DNA of 64,000 nucleotides from Paraburkholderia translucens (GTDB lineage: Bacteria; Pseudomonadota; Gammaproteobacteria; Burkholderiales; Burkholderiaceae): contig NZ_JAJITC010000006.1 in the NCBI RefSeq assembly GCF_020881035.1, forward strand, positions 124,001 through 188,000, written 5' to 3'. Shown here in pieces: positions 54,402-62,876 of this stretch. Both the position numbers and the translations under genes were made by a program. Below the pieces are notes generated by a model that saw nothing but the letters and a program-made list of their open reading frames with translations, was not told the DNA's origin and did not search any database. The stretch's first letter is position 1, and each line of letters begins with the position of its first letter.

Positions 54402-55127
54402 ATGCCATATTTTCCCGTCGCCTACTGTGGTCCCGCGGCTGTCCCGGAGAGCTTGTGGCTGCGATGGAATACGGATCCCCCATTGCTCGTCGCGCTCGCG
54501 GCCCTCGCCTGGGTCGTGGCCAGCGGCCGCGCCGCGAACGCACGGGCGGCATGGGTGGCTATCGGGCTGATGATCGTCGTGTTCGTGTCACCGCTCTGCG
54601 CGCTGTCGTCGGCGTTGTTTTCCGCACGTGTCACGCATCACATCATTCTGATCGCCGCCATCGCGCCGCTGCTCGCACTCGCTTTTCCGTTGCCGCGCCT
54701 CATGCATCCGCCGCTCGTGCCTGTAGTCGCCGCGCATGCGGTCATCGTCTGGCTCTGGCATGCACCGGGGCCATATGCGTGGGGACTGTCGGCTGTACCC
54801 GGCTACTGGCTGATGCAGTTCACATTGCTTGTCAGTGCCTGGCTCATGTGGCGCAGCATCTTCTCACCGCTTCTGCCGACCGGCCCGGCATTAATGGCGC
54901 TCGTCGCGACGATCGGCCAGATGGGTTTGCTCGGTGCGTTGATCGTGTTCGCGCCGGTGCCGCTTTACGTCGTGCACTTCGCGACCACCGCCGCGTGGGG
55001 GCTCACCCCGCTCGCCGACCAGCAGCTCGCCGGACTATTGATGTGGGTACTGGCGATGATCCCGTATCTTGCGGCAGGACTTTCGCTCGTCTGGTCTAGC
55101 CTGCGCGTCCGAGAGTCCGCACTGTGA
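54402..55127 (+). CDS. ctaG: CtaG-type cytochrome c oxidase assembly protein
   Basis: 241 residues, about seven helices, of the caa3-type CtaG family: HHIILIAAIAPLLALAFPLP, WLWHAPGPYAWGLSAVPGYWLMQ and conserved His residues. It helps copper delivery to the oxidase encoded downstream. No clear ribosome site before ATG 54402. The stop overlaps the next start (GTGA). Confidence 0.88.
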   Translation: MPYFPVAYCGPAAVPESLWLRWNTDPPLLVALAALAWVVASGRAANARAAWVAIGLMIVVFVSPLCALSSALFSARVTHHIILIAAIAPLLALAFPLPRLMHPPLVPVVAAHAVIVWLWHAPGPYAWGLSAVPGYWLMQFTLLVSAWLMWRSIFSPLLPTGPALMALVATIGQMGLLGALIVFAPVPLYVVHFATTAAWGLTPLADQQLAGLLMWVLAMIPYLAAGLSLVWSSLRVRESAL

Positions 55128-55636
55128 CGACCCTTCTGAAATTCATTCATCTTGCCGCAATCGCGATCTGGTCGGCCGGCTTGATCGTCTTGCCGTATCT
55201 GTTCTGGCAGCGTCGGGGGCTCGCGGCCGGCACCGAGCTCGATCGGCTGCACCGCATCACGCGGCTCGTGTTCGTGGAACTAACCTCGCCCGCCGCTTTC
55301 ATTGCGATTGCGAGCGGCACGGTGTTGATCTTTCTGCAGGCCACCTTCGTCGAATGGTTCACCGCGAAGATGGTGTTCGTCGGCATCATGGCGATGCTGC
55401 ACGTGCTGGCCGGAATCGTGATGCACGACCTCTATCTGCCCGCCGGCCGCTTCAGCCGGGCCTCGGCGATCACGCTGACCATCGCTTATCTGATCGTTAT
55501 CGTCGCGATCATCTGGATCGTGCTGGCCAAGCCGCACATCGACTCCAACCTGATCGTCCCGCATCTGTTCGAGCCCGGCGGACTTGGCCGGTGGCTGCAT
55601 CACTCCTTCGGCGAAACGAGAATCCCCACGCCATGA
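55124..55636 (+). CDS. CopD/HemJ-like small membrane protein
   Basis: 170 residues, four helices (LLKFIHLAAIAIWSAGLIVLPYL, then LIVIVAIIWIVLAKPHI). Conserved His in the first helix and FVELTSPAAFIAIASGT resemble CopD/HemJ-type proteins. GTG 55124 overlaps the ctaG stop. The C-terminus overlaps the convergent DUF2231 gene by 37 nt. A copper or haem role in oxidase assembly is inferred. Confidence 0.8.
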   Translation: MTTLLKFIHLAAIAIWSAGLIVLPYLFWQRRGLAAGTELDRLHRITRLVFVELTSPAAFIAIASGTVLIFLQATFVEWFTAKMVFVGIMAMLHVLAGIVMHDLYLPAGRFSRASAITLTIAYLIVIVAIIWIVLAKPHIDSNLIVPHLFEPGGLGRWLHHSFGETRIPTP

Positions 55637-56112
55637 TCGAACACGAGCTTGCCTCCATGCCAGCCGGCGAAGCCCGTCATTACGGAGCTGAGCACCGACA
55701 GCACAAGCCCATGCGGCAGGATCTGGTCGGGGTACAGAAGCCGCACACCCCAATTCGCAGCCGCGAGCGCGACGAGGGTCATCGCGGCGACCGCATGCGA
55801 CCAGCTCGCCTCCCTCAGACGGATACCACGCACGAGCAGCAGCTCGGCTGTGCCCACCAGGCTCGCGGCCACGCCGCTCCAGAACGCGAAGCCGGCGGCC
55901 CACAGGCCGGCGCGAACCCAGAACGGGTCGCCAGTCCACCAGTAGATCACGTCGACGCCCAACGTCGCGACGACGAACGCGATCGGGAAGTGCACCATCA
56001 TCACGTGAATCGGATGGCCGACGAGCGCCACCGCCGAGCCCTTGTCGAGCCGCGACAATTCGAGCATCACTTCGCTTCGCGTCCCGGTTCCAGCTTTGCC
56101 TTGGTTAGACAT
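55600..56112 (-). CDS. DUF2231 membrane protein
   Basis: 170 residues, four helices, with GHPIHVMMVHFPIAFVVAT, the DUF2231 signature with conserved His residues. It is inverted inside the oxidase cluster: tail-to-tail with the CopD-like gene (37-nt overlap) and head-to-head with ctaC (6 nt between start codons). Family members are found near oxidases and are thought to bind haem; the function is not settled. Confidence 0.85.
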   Translation of the reverse strand: MSNQGKAGTGTRSEVMLELSRLDKGSAVALVGHPIHVMMVHFPIAFVVATLGVDVIYWWTGDPFWVRAGLWAAGFAFWSGVAASLVGTAELLLVRGIRLREASWSHAVAAMTLVALAAANWGVRLLYPDQILPHGLVLSVLSSVMTGFAGWHGGKLVFDHGVGILVSPKE

Positions 56113-56118
56113 GGCGGT

Positions 56119-56850
56119 ATGCCCTCGCGTCGTGTACCTGGTGATGCAAACCATCATAGCTGCTTGCGTCTGGCGGCCCAAGCGGGATCGCTCGCTGCGT
56201 TGTCGGGCTGCACCGGGCCGCTATCGACGCTCGACCCGTCGGGCCCGGCCGCCGCATCGATTGCCGGACTGTGGTGGGTGATGCTCACGGGCGCAGCGAT
56301 CCTGTTCGCGATGGTGCTCGTGTTGTTTCTGATGACGGTCTTCCGGCCGGGCTGGGGCTCGCAGGTGTCGCCCGCGCGCTGGATCGTGCTGGGCGGTCTC
56401 GTGCTGCCCGCGGTGATCCTGATCCCGCTGATCTGCTACGCGCTCTACGCGGGCGAGTTGCTGCTGCCGCTGCGCGCGCGTGCGCCCGCGCGCATCGAGG
56501 CGATCGGGCAGCAATGGCGCTGGACCTTCCGCTATCCGGAGCTCGGCAACCTCGAAACCGGCAACGTGCTGCATCTGCCGGCGGGCAGGCCGGTCGACAT
56601 CGCCGTGACCAGCATGGACGTCGTGCACGCGTTCTGGATTCCGCGCTTCGCGGGCAAAATCGACGCGGTGCCGGGCCACCAGACCCTGCTGCGCATCCAG
56701 GCGGACCAGCCAGGCCAATACGCCGGACAATGCAATCAGTTTTGCGGCATCGGTCACGCGCACATGCACTTCACCGTGATCGTCGATCGACCGGAAGATT
56801 TTCCGGCCGCAGTTAAAAGCGCCGCCGCGAACGGGGAGGTGAAGAAATGA
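56119..56850 (+). CDS. ctaC: Cytochrome c oxidase subunit II
   Basis: 243 residues. Lipoprotein-like N-terminus (LAALSGC), two TM helices, then the cupredoxin domain with QQWRWTFRYPELG, VHAFWIP and the CuA motif CNQFCGIGHAHM, so all CuA ligands are present. It takes electrons from cytochrome c. No fused haem domain follows. The start is uncertain: ATG 56119 lacks a ribosome site and lies 6 nt from the DUF2231 start. The stop overlaps ctaD (ATGA). Confidence 0.9.
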   Translation: MPSRRVPGDANHHSCLRLAAQAGSLAALSGCTGPLSTLDPSGPAAASIAGLWWVMLTGAAILFAMVLVLFLMTVFRPGWGSQVSPARWIVLGGLVLPAVILIPLICYALYAGELLLPLRARAPARIEAIGQQWRWTFRYPELGNLETGNVLHLPAGRPVDIAVTSMDVVHAFWIPRFAGKIDAVPGHQTLLRIQADQPGQYAGQCNQFCGIGHAHMHFTVIVDRPEDFPAAVKSAAANGEVKK

Positions 56851-59384
56851 GTGTGCCCGTCGAGCCGCCATCAGAAGGCATCAACGCGCTGCGGCTGCAC
56901 CGCCAGCTTGCCGCGATCTGGGACTGCGGGCCGGGCCTGCGAAAGCTCGCCGCGGTCAACCATTCGATCCTCGGCATGCGCATGATGATCACGTCGTTCG
57001 TGTTCTTCGCGATCGCCGGGATTCTCGGCATGCTCACGCGCGTGCAGCTCGCGACCCCGCGTGCGAACTTCATGGACGTGGAAACCTATAACCAGGTCTT
57101 CACGATGCATGGATCGATGATGCTGTTCCTGTTCGCGATCCCGATGGTCGAGAGCTTCGCGGTCTACCTCACGCCGAAGATTCTCGGCACGCGCGACTTC
57201 GCGTTTCCGCGTCTGACCGCTTATGGCTACTGGTGCTATCTGTTCGGCGGCACGATCCTGACCGTCTCGCTGATTCTGCACAGCGCGCCCGACGGCGGCT
57301 GGTTCATGTACACGCCGCTCAGCTCCAACGTATTCACGCCGGGGTTGAACGCCGACGTCTGGCTGCTCGGCATCACGTTCGTCGAGATTTCGGCGCTGTC
57401 GCTCGCAATGGAGATCGTCGTGTCGATCCTGAAGATACGCGCGCCGGGCATGTCGCTCGACCGCATGCCGATCTTCGCGTGGTACATCCTCGTCACCGCG
57501 ATGATGATGGTCGTCGCGTTTCCGCCGCTGATTCTGGGCTCGATCCTGCTCGAGGTGGAGCGCGCGTTCAATCTGCCGTTCTTCGATCCGACACGCGGCG
57601 GCGATCCGCTGCTCTGGCAGCATCTGTTCTGGCTGTTCGGCCACCCGGACGTGTACATCATCTTCCTGCCGATGGCCGGCGTGCTGTCGACGATGATCCC
57701 CGTATTCGCGCGCCGCAAGCTCATCGGCTATCGCACGATCGTCGTCGCGATCATCGCGCTCGCATTTCTGAGCTTCGGCATCTGGGTGCACCACATGTTC
57801 ACGGTAGGCATCCCGCATCTGGCGCTCGCGTTCTTCTCGGCAGGCTCGGCAATCGTCGCGGTGCCCACCGCGATCCAGTTCTTCGCATGGCTCGCCACGC
57901 TGTCGCACGGCCGCCCGCGCTGGGACGTGCCGATGCTGTACATCTTCGGGTTTTTCTTCGTATTCACCTGCGGCGGCCTGACCGGCGTGATGCTCGCGAT
58001 CGTGCCGTTCGACTGGCAGGCGCACGACACCTACTTCGTCGTCGCGCATATGCACTACGTGGTGGCCGGGGCGCTCGCGTTTCCGATGCTCGCGGCGTTC
58101 TATTACTGGCTGCCGCTGCTGACCGGGCGCACCGCCGTTCACAAGCTGGCGGTAGCGGCGTTCTGGCTCGTGTTCATCGGCTTCAACATGACGTTCTTCA
58201 TGATGCATCTAACCGGCCTGCTCGGCATGCCGCGGCGCGTCTTCACCTACAGCGGCGACGAAGGCTGGAACTGGCTCAATCTGCTGTCGTCGGTGGGCAG
58301 CTTCGTGATGACGATCGGCTTCGCGCTCGTCGTCATCGACATCATCGCGCAGTTGCGATTCGGCCGGCGCGTACAGCGCAATCCGTGGGGCTCCACCACG
58401 CTCGAATGGGCGATGCCGGTTCCGCCCACCCCATATGCGTTCGCGTCGATCCCGCACATCGATTCCGAAACCGAGAAGGTTCCCCCGGGCCAGCTCGCCA
58501 CCGCGCTCGCGCGTGGCGAAGGCTACCTCGGCTTCGCGCGCAACGGCTGGCAGGAGGCGCTCGGCGTGCATATGACCTCGGGCGAGCCCGAACAGTTGAT
58601 CGTGCTGCCGAACTCGACCTATCTGCCGCTCGTCACCGCGTTGGTGACGGGTGCGGCGGTACTCGCGATGCTGTTCAAGTTCTATCTGCTGTCCGTCGCG
58701 TTCGCGGTCGTGACGTTTGGCCTGTTCATCTATGCGGGCCAGAGCGCCGGTCATGCACGCGATTTCGGCGCGCTGCCGGTTGGGCGCGGCGTCAGTGTGC
58801 CCCCGCATACCGAGGTGTCCGGCTCGCCGCCGTGGCTGTCGCTCGTCTGCGCGCTCGTCGCGAATGGCACGCTGTTCACGTCGCTTATCTTCGGCACGTT
58901 CTACCTGTGGATCGCCGCGCCGAACTGGCCGGCGGCGGTGACGCCGCATCCGAGCCGCCTGCTCGCGCTCGTCGCGCTCGTCGCGCTCGCGGCCGCGGCA
59001 ACCGCCACGCGCGGCTCGCTGCGGGCAGCCGCCGCTGAGCGCAAACCTCACGGCACGATCGGGCTGACCGCGATCGCGCTCATCGTCGCGCTCGCTGTGT
59101 GCGTGATGCTGATCGACGGCGTAACACCGAACCCGCGCGAGCATGCGCTCGGCGCGACGGCCGCGGCACTGCTCACGTATATCGCGGTTCACGCGGGCGT
59201 CGGGCTGCTGCTCCTGATCAGCAACGTGCTGCGCATCGGCGCCGGGTTCGTTTCCGCGCGACGCCTGACCGATCTGCGTCTCACGCGACTGTGGCTCGAT
59301 TACACGCTTGCCACGGGCATCATTGCGCTTGGGCTCGTGCTTGCGTTGCCGAGCCTCGTCGCCATGCTCGGAGCCAGACCATGA
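56847..59384 (+). CDS. ctaD: Cytochrome c oxidase subunit I fused to subunit III
   Basis: 845 residues. Subunit I (about 1-560): haem His in TMHGSMMLFLFAIP, CuB His-Tyr site FGHPDVYIIFLP, HHMFTVGI, and VAHMHYVVAG. Then a subunit III-like part (about 590-845) of about seven helices. Single-chain I-III fusions are typical of caa3-type CtaG-linked oxidases. ATG 56847 overlaps ctaC. It is the proton-pumping oxygen reductase core. Confidence 0.92.
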   Translation: MSVPVEPPSEGINALRLHRQLAAIWDCGPGLRKLAAVNHSILGMRMMITSFVFFAIAGILGMLTRVQLATPRANFMDVETYNQVFTMHGSMMLFLFAIPMVESFAVYLTPKILGTRDFAFPRLTAYGYWCYLFGGTILTVSLILHSAPDGGWFMYTPLSSNVFTPGLNADVWLLGITFVEISALSLAMEIVVSILKIRAPGMSLDRMPIFAWYILVTAMMMVVAFPPLILGSILLEVERAFNLPFFDPTRGGDPLLWQHLFWLFGHPDVYIIFLPMAGVLSTMIPVFARRKLIGYRTIVVAIIALAFLSFGIWVHHMFTVGIPHLALAFFSAGSAIVAVPTAIQFFAWLATLSHGRPRWDVPMLYIFGFFFVFTCGGLTGVMLAIVPFDWQAHDTYFVVAHMHYVVAGALAFPMLAAFYYWLPLLTGRTAVHKLAVAAFWLVFIGFNMTFFMMHLTGLLGMPRRVFTYSGDEGWNWLNLLSSVGSFVMTIGFALVVIDIIAQLRFGRRVQRNPWGSTTLEWAMPVPPTPYAFASIPHIDSETEKVPPGQLATALARGEGYLGFARNGWQEALGVHMTSGEPEQLIVLPNSTYLPLVTALVTGAAVLAMLFKFYLLSVAFAVVTFGLFIYAGQSAGHARDFGALPVGRGVSVPPHTEVSGSPPWLSLVCALVANGTLFTSLIFGTFYLWIAAPNWPAAVTPHPSRLLALVALVALAAAATATRGSLRAAAAERKPHGTIGLTAIALIVALAVCVMLIDGVTPNPREHALGATAAALLTYIAVHAGVGLLLLISNVLRIGAGFVSARRLTDLRLTRLWLDYTLATGIIALGLVLALPSLVAMLGARP

Positions 59385-59716
59385 ATGTGCGTCCACTTTC
59401 GCCACGGCGGTTGTGGTGGCTGGCCGTCGGCTTCACGATCTGGTGCCTCGCGTTCGTGATCCTGTACGCGCTGCATGCGATCGGCTGCGCGTTCGCGTGG
59501 CCAGCCGGACCGCTGCGCGCGAGTCTCGCGATCATCCTGTTGCTGCATCTGATCGCGATCGGCTGGTTGTGGCGCTATCGCGCCGCGACGCGCGACCCGG
59601 GACCCGAGCCGATCAGCTCGTTCATGCACACCGTCGTTGTCTGGACCCTGATCGCGGCGCTGGCCGCGACCGTGATCACGTTCGGGCCTGCGCTGCTGCT
59701 CACCACCTGCGTCTGA
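59381..59716 (+). CDS. Small membrane protein of the oxidase operon
   Basis: 111 residues, three helices (LAVGFTIWCLAFVILYALHAIGC, ASLAIILLLHLIAIGWLW, VVVWTLIAALAATVITFGPALLL). ATG 59381 overlaps the ctaD stop (ATGA), so it is tightly coupled. Not a recognised subunit IV; probably an accessory or assembly subunit. Confidence 0.75.
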   Translation: MNVRPLSPRRLWWLAVGFTIWCLAFVILYALHAIGCAFAWPAGPLRASLAIILLLHLIAIGWLWRYRAATRDPGPEPISSFMHTVVVWTLIAALAATVITFGPALLLTTCV

Positions 59717-59767
59717 GCATGCCCTGAGCGCGCGCGGTCCGACGTCCGCCGATATGGAGAAGCACTG

Positions 59768-61093
59768 ATGCAGCCTCGAGATCTCGCGCGCAAAGCCATC
59801 TGGTCGGTCATCTATCTGCTGTTCATTCTCGCGCCGCTGTTCGCGCTGCTGGCCGGCGCGCTGCCGCCCGCGCGCAGCTTCGGCACCGAGTTCTCGGTCG
59901 CGCTCGGCTATTCCGGTCTCGCGATGATGGGCCTGCAATTCGGCCTCACCGCGCGCTTTCGTCACGTAACCGCGCCGTGGGGCGAGGACGTCATCTACCA
60001 TTTCCATCGACGCGTGTCGCTACTCGCGGTCGGTCTCGTCGTCGCCCATCCGCTGATTCTGTTCGCGATCCGCTCGGACAAGCTGGCGATGCCTGGCTCG
60101 CTGCTGGACGTGCCATGGGGCGCGTGGTTTGCGTTCCTGTCCATCGGCGCAGTAATCGTGCTGGTGATCACCGCGCTATGGCGCAAGCAACTGAAGATCC
60201 CTTACGAGCTGTGGCATCTGTCGCATATCGGGCTCGCGCTCGTCGCGATCTTCGGCGGCGTGCTGCATATGATCGGCTGGGGCTACTATCTGACCGATCC
60301 GCTCAAGCGCACGTTGTGGATCTGCATGACGATCTTCTGGATCGCGCTGCTGCTGTATGTGCGCCTCTTCAAGCCGCTCTTCATGCTCAGGCGTCCCTAC
60401 CGGATCACGGAAGTGCGCGCCGAACGCGGCGACACCACGACGCTCGTGCTGCAGCCCGACGGCCACGCGGGCTTTCGCTTCAAGCCTGGCCAGTTCGGCT
60501 GGCTGAACGTGTGGGGCAGTCCGTTCAGAATCACCGGACATCCGTTTTCCTTCTCGTCGAGCGCCGAGAACGCGAATGGCCGCGTCGAAATGACGATCCG
60601 CAATCTTGGCGATTTCACGAGCACAGTGAAGACGCTCGAGGCGGGCCGGCGCGTGTATCTGGACGGACCCTACGGCGCGTTCACGATCGGCCATCCGACC
60701 GACATGCATGTGCTGATCGCGGGCGGCATCGGCATTACGCCGATGATGAGCATGATCCGCACGCTCGCCGATCGCGGCGATCTACGTCCACTCGTGCTAC
60801 TGTACGGCGGCAAGACGTGGGACTCGCTGACCTTCCGCGACGAACTCGATGCGCTCAAAGCGCGGCTCGATCTGCGTATCGTCTACGTGCTGTCGGACCC
60901 GCCCGAAGGCTGGAGCGGCGAAACCGGGCGCATCGACGCGGCGATGTTCCGGCGTCATCTACCGCCGGAATTTGCCGATCACGAGTACTTCATCTGCGGC
61001 CCGGATCCGATGATGGACGCAATCGAAACGGCGCTCGGCGAAATGAAGGTGCCGCGCGTCCGCTACCATTCCGAGCGCTACAGCTTCGTCTAG
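59768..61093 (+). CDS. Ferric-reductase-like membrane flavoprotein
   Basis: 441 residues: six N-terminal helices with His pairs (HFHRRVSLLAVGLVVAH; ELWHLSHIGLAL and GVLHMIGW) that would bind two haems, then an FAD domain (about 215-315; HPFSFSSS, DGPYGAF) and an NAD domain (GGIGITPMMSM, FICGPDPMM). It transfers electrons from NAD(P)H across the membrane to ferric iron, copper or oxygen. It directly follows the oxidase genes, so reduction of copper for the CuA/CuB sites is a possible role. Confidence 0.9.
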   Translation: MQPRDLARKAIWSVIYLLFILAPLFALLAGALPPARSFGTEFSVALGYSGLAMMGLQFGLTARFRHVTAPWGEDVIYHFHRRVSLLAVGLVVAHPLILFAIRSDKLAMPGSLLDVPWGAWFAFLSIGAVIVLVITALWRKQLKIPYELWHLSHIGLALVAIFGGVLHMIGWGYYLTDPLKRTLWICMTIFWIALLLYVRLFKPLFMLRRPYRITEVRAERGDTTTLVLQPDGHAGFRFKPGQFGWLNVWGSPFRITGHPFSFSSSAENANGRVEMTIRNLGDFTSTVKTLEAGRRVYLDGPYGAFTIGHPTDMHVLIAGGIGITPMMSMIRTLADRGDLRPLVLLYGGKTWDSLTFRDELDALKARLDLRIVYVLSDPPEGWSGETGRIDAAMFRRHLPPEFADHEYFICGPDPMMDAIETALGEMKVPRVRYHSERYSFV

Positions 61094-61103
61094 GAGAATC
61101 GCG

Positions 61104-61205
61104 ATGCGTCGACTGCTGGCCAATCGTCTTGTCGTTGCGACCGGCGTGATCGTCGTGGCGCTGTCGCTACTGTTCGCGTATCTGCGGGTCGGTTCGCTGC
61201 ATTAG
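61104..61205 (+). CDS. 33-residue single-TM small protein
   Basis: A short frame not usually annotated: ATG 61104 has AGGAG 7 nt upstream, directly after the reductase stop (10 nt). It encodes an Arg-rich start (MRRLLANRLV), one TM helix (VVATGVIVVALSLLFAYLRV) and GSLH. Position, ribosome site and one helix support a small membrane protein, possibly an accessory subunit of the reductase or oxidase. Confidence 0.7.
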   Translation: MRRLLANRLVVATGVIVVALSLLFAYLRVGSLH

Positions 61206-61243
61206 AAGCAGCTCGCGGCGCGTTTGTCGAAGGTTGAATCGAT

Positions 61244-62014
61244 ATGCCCTACTTCTTTGGAATCGGTCTTCACGTTTTTGTTGCGATCTTTTTTGCCATA
61301 CACGCGATGCGCAACAACCAGGGCATCTACTGGCTCTTCATTCTGTTTGCTTTTCCTCTGCTCGGCAGCGTCGCGTACTTCTTCGCGATCTATCTGCCGG
61401 GTTTGCGCCATACGCGCGGCGCGCGTGTGGCCACGCAGGCGATCAGCCAATTCGTCGATCCGAATCGCGCGCTGCGTGAAGCGCGCGCCAATTTCGACCG
61501 CGCGCCGACCGTGCAGCATCGGATGCGGCTCGGCGAAGCATTGCTCGCGGCCGGTAATCCGCGTGAGGCGCTCGAACACTTCCAGACCGCGGCGAACGGC
61601 CCGTTCGCGAACGATCCCGTACTGCTGCTCGGTCTCGCGCGCTCACAGTTCGCGCTCGGCGACTCCACGGCCGCCGATGCCACATTGGCGAAGCTGTTCT
61701 CGGTCAATCCGCAGGCGCGCAATCAGGGCGAAGCGGCTCTGCTCTATGCGCGCACGCTGGCCGCGCTGAACGCGCCGGGGGCACGCGCGGCGTTCGAAAA
61801 GGCGCTCACCTGCGCGCTCGACGTCGCGCCGCGCTGCCTGTTCGCCGACTGGCTCGCCGCGCAACCGGACGATGCCGACCGCCGCCGCGCCAGCGCCCTC
61901 TACACGGAAATCGTGCAGGATGCCAAACATTGGCCGCGTCAGACGCGCGAACACAATCGTGAGTGGCTGCAGCGTGCGCAGGCAGCGTTGGCGTCGGGCG
62001 CGGCACGGACGTGA
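61244..62014 (+). CDS. Membrane-anchored TPR protein with PLDc_N-like N-terminus
   Basis: 256 residues: two N-terminal helices (about 5-50; GIGLHVFVAIFFAIHAM, YWLFILFAFPLLGSVAYFFAIYLPG) of the cardiolipin synthase N-terminal type, then TPR-like helical pairs (HRMRLGEALLAAGNPREALEHFQTA and so on). No enzyme active site. Probably a scaffold protein; it follows the oxidase operon by 38 bp. Confidence 0.78.
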   Translation: MPYFFGIGLHVFVAIFFAIHAMRNNQGIYWLFILFAFPLLGSVAYFFAIYLPGLRHTRGARVATQAISQFVDPNRALREARANFDRAPTVQHRMRLGEALLAAGNPREALEHFQTAANGPFANDPVLLLGLARSQFALGDSTAADATLAKLFSVNPQARNQGEAALLYARTLAALNAPGARAAFEKALTCALDVAPRCLFADWLAAQPDDADRRRASALYTEIVQDAKHWPRQTREHNREWLQRAQAALASGAART

Positions 62015-62034
62015 GCGAGCCGAGGAGAACTTCG

Positions 62035-62733
62035 ATGCGGCACGCCACCCCGTGTTTTGCTTCGATGCTGCACGCGACGATGGCGGCGATCGCATTCGTT
62101 TCGGGCGGCGTTTCGATATCGGCGCAGGCGGCCGGCACGGAAAAGCCGTTCGAATGGCCCGCGTCGTTCGTTGTCCTCGGAGATGGCTATCCGCACCCAG
62201 GCGATGCATGCCGGCGGCTCGGCGAGTCGGCTGCGACCGTCAACTATCTCGACCATATGGCGATGCTGGTCGGCTGTCCGGGCTCGACCGACAGCGCCGC
62301 CGTGCGCGCGATCGTCATGCACGAGCGGCATGCGCGCGTGGTCGGTGCGGCGGATGGCGTGACGCTGATTTCGATTTCGACGGAAGCTGCTCCGGGCGGC
62401 TCGCAGAAAAATCACGCGCCGCAGATACAGTCGCCCATTGGCGCGAGCGGCACGCTGCCCTGCGAGCGCGCTAACGGACAGGACCGAACGATGTGCAAGT
62501 TCGGCCTCGTGCATCACAGCGATCGATCGACAACGGTCGTGGTCTACTGGCCCGACGGCGCGACGCGGGCGATCTTCTTCGGCGTCAGCGGTCGGGTGAT
62601 CGGCACCGCTGCGTCCGCGAGGGATCGGCCGATGCCCGGCGGCACGATCACCCGCAGGCGCGCCGGCATCAATCTGATTTCAGTTGGCGATGAACGCTAT
62701 GAAATCGAGGATTCAGTGTTGTCCGGTAGTTGA
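62035..62733 (+). CDS. Secreted hypothetical protein
   Basis: 232 residues from ATG 62035 (AGGAG 7 nt upstream). Sec-type signal (ends SAQAAGTEK). Mature protein has paired Cys (GDACRRLG, VGCPGS, LPCERANGQDRTMC) and many beta-strands. No family recognised. It is 20 nt after the TPR gene, so it is probably in the same operon. Confidence 0.7.
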   Translation: MRHATPCFASMLHATMAAIAFVSGGVSISAQAAGTEKPFEWPASFVVLGDGYPHPGDACRRLGESAATVNYLDHMAMLVGCPGSTDSAAVRAIVMHERHARVVGAADGVTLISISTEAAPGGSQKNHAPQIQSPIGASGTLPCERANGQDRTMCKFGLVHHSDRSTTVVVYWPDGATRAIFFGVSGRVIGTAASARDRPMPGGTITRRRAGINLISVGDERYEIEDSVLSGS

Positions 62734-62876
62734 GTTGCGTTGAAATCCATCGGCGCATGCCATGCGCGGTTGAACGCCTGATTTGCCGCGCGTCACTTTC
62801 GTTTCCATCCATCGCCTCGCTTTACGTCCTCGCCCGGTTCGATGCGGTCGCGCCGCGAAGCTTTGCGAGGTTCGTG

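Noticed and set aside
55069..56118. Extension of the subunit II frame far upstream
   Set aside because: The upstream part covers the CopD-like and DUF2231 genes in another frame and has a shadow composition; it is not a large fusion.
56871..59405. Two long minus-strand frames antisense to ctaD
   Set aside because: Composition is dominated by Arg, Glu, Asp and His, as expected of a shadow of a membrane protein gene; the plus strand encodes the oxidase with all metal ligands.
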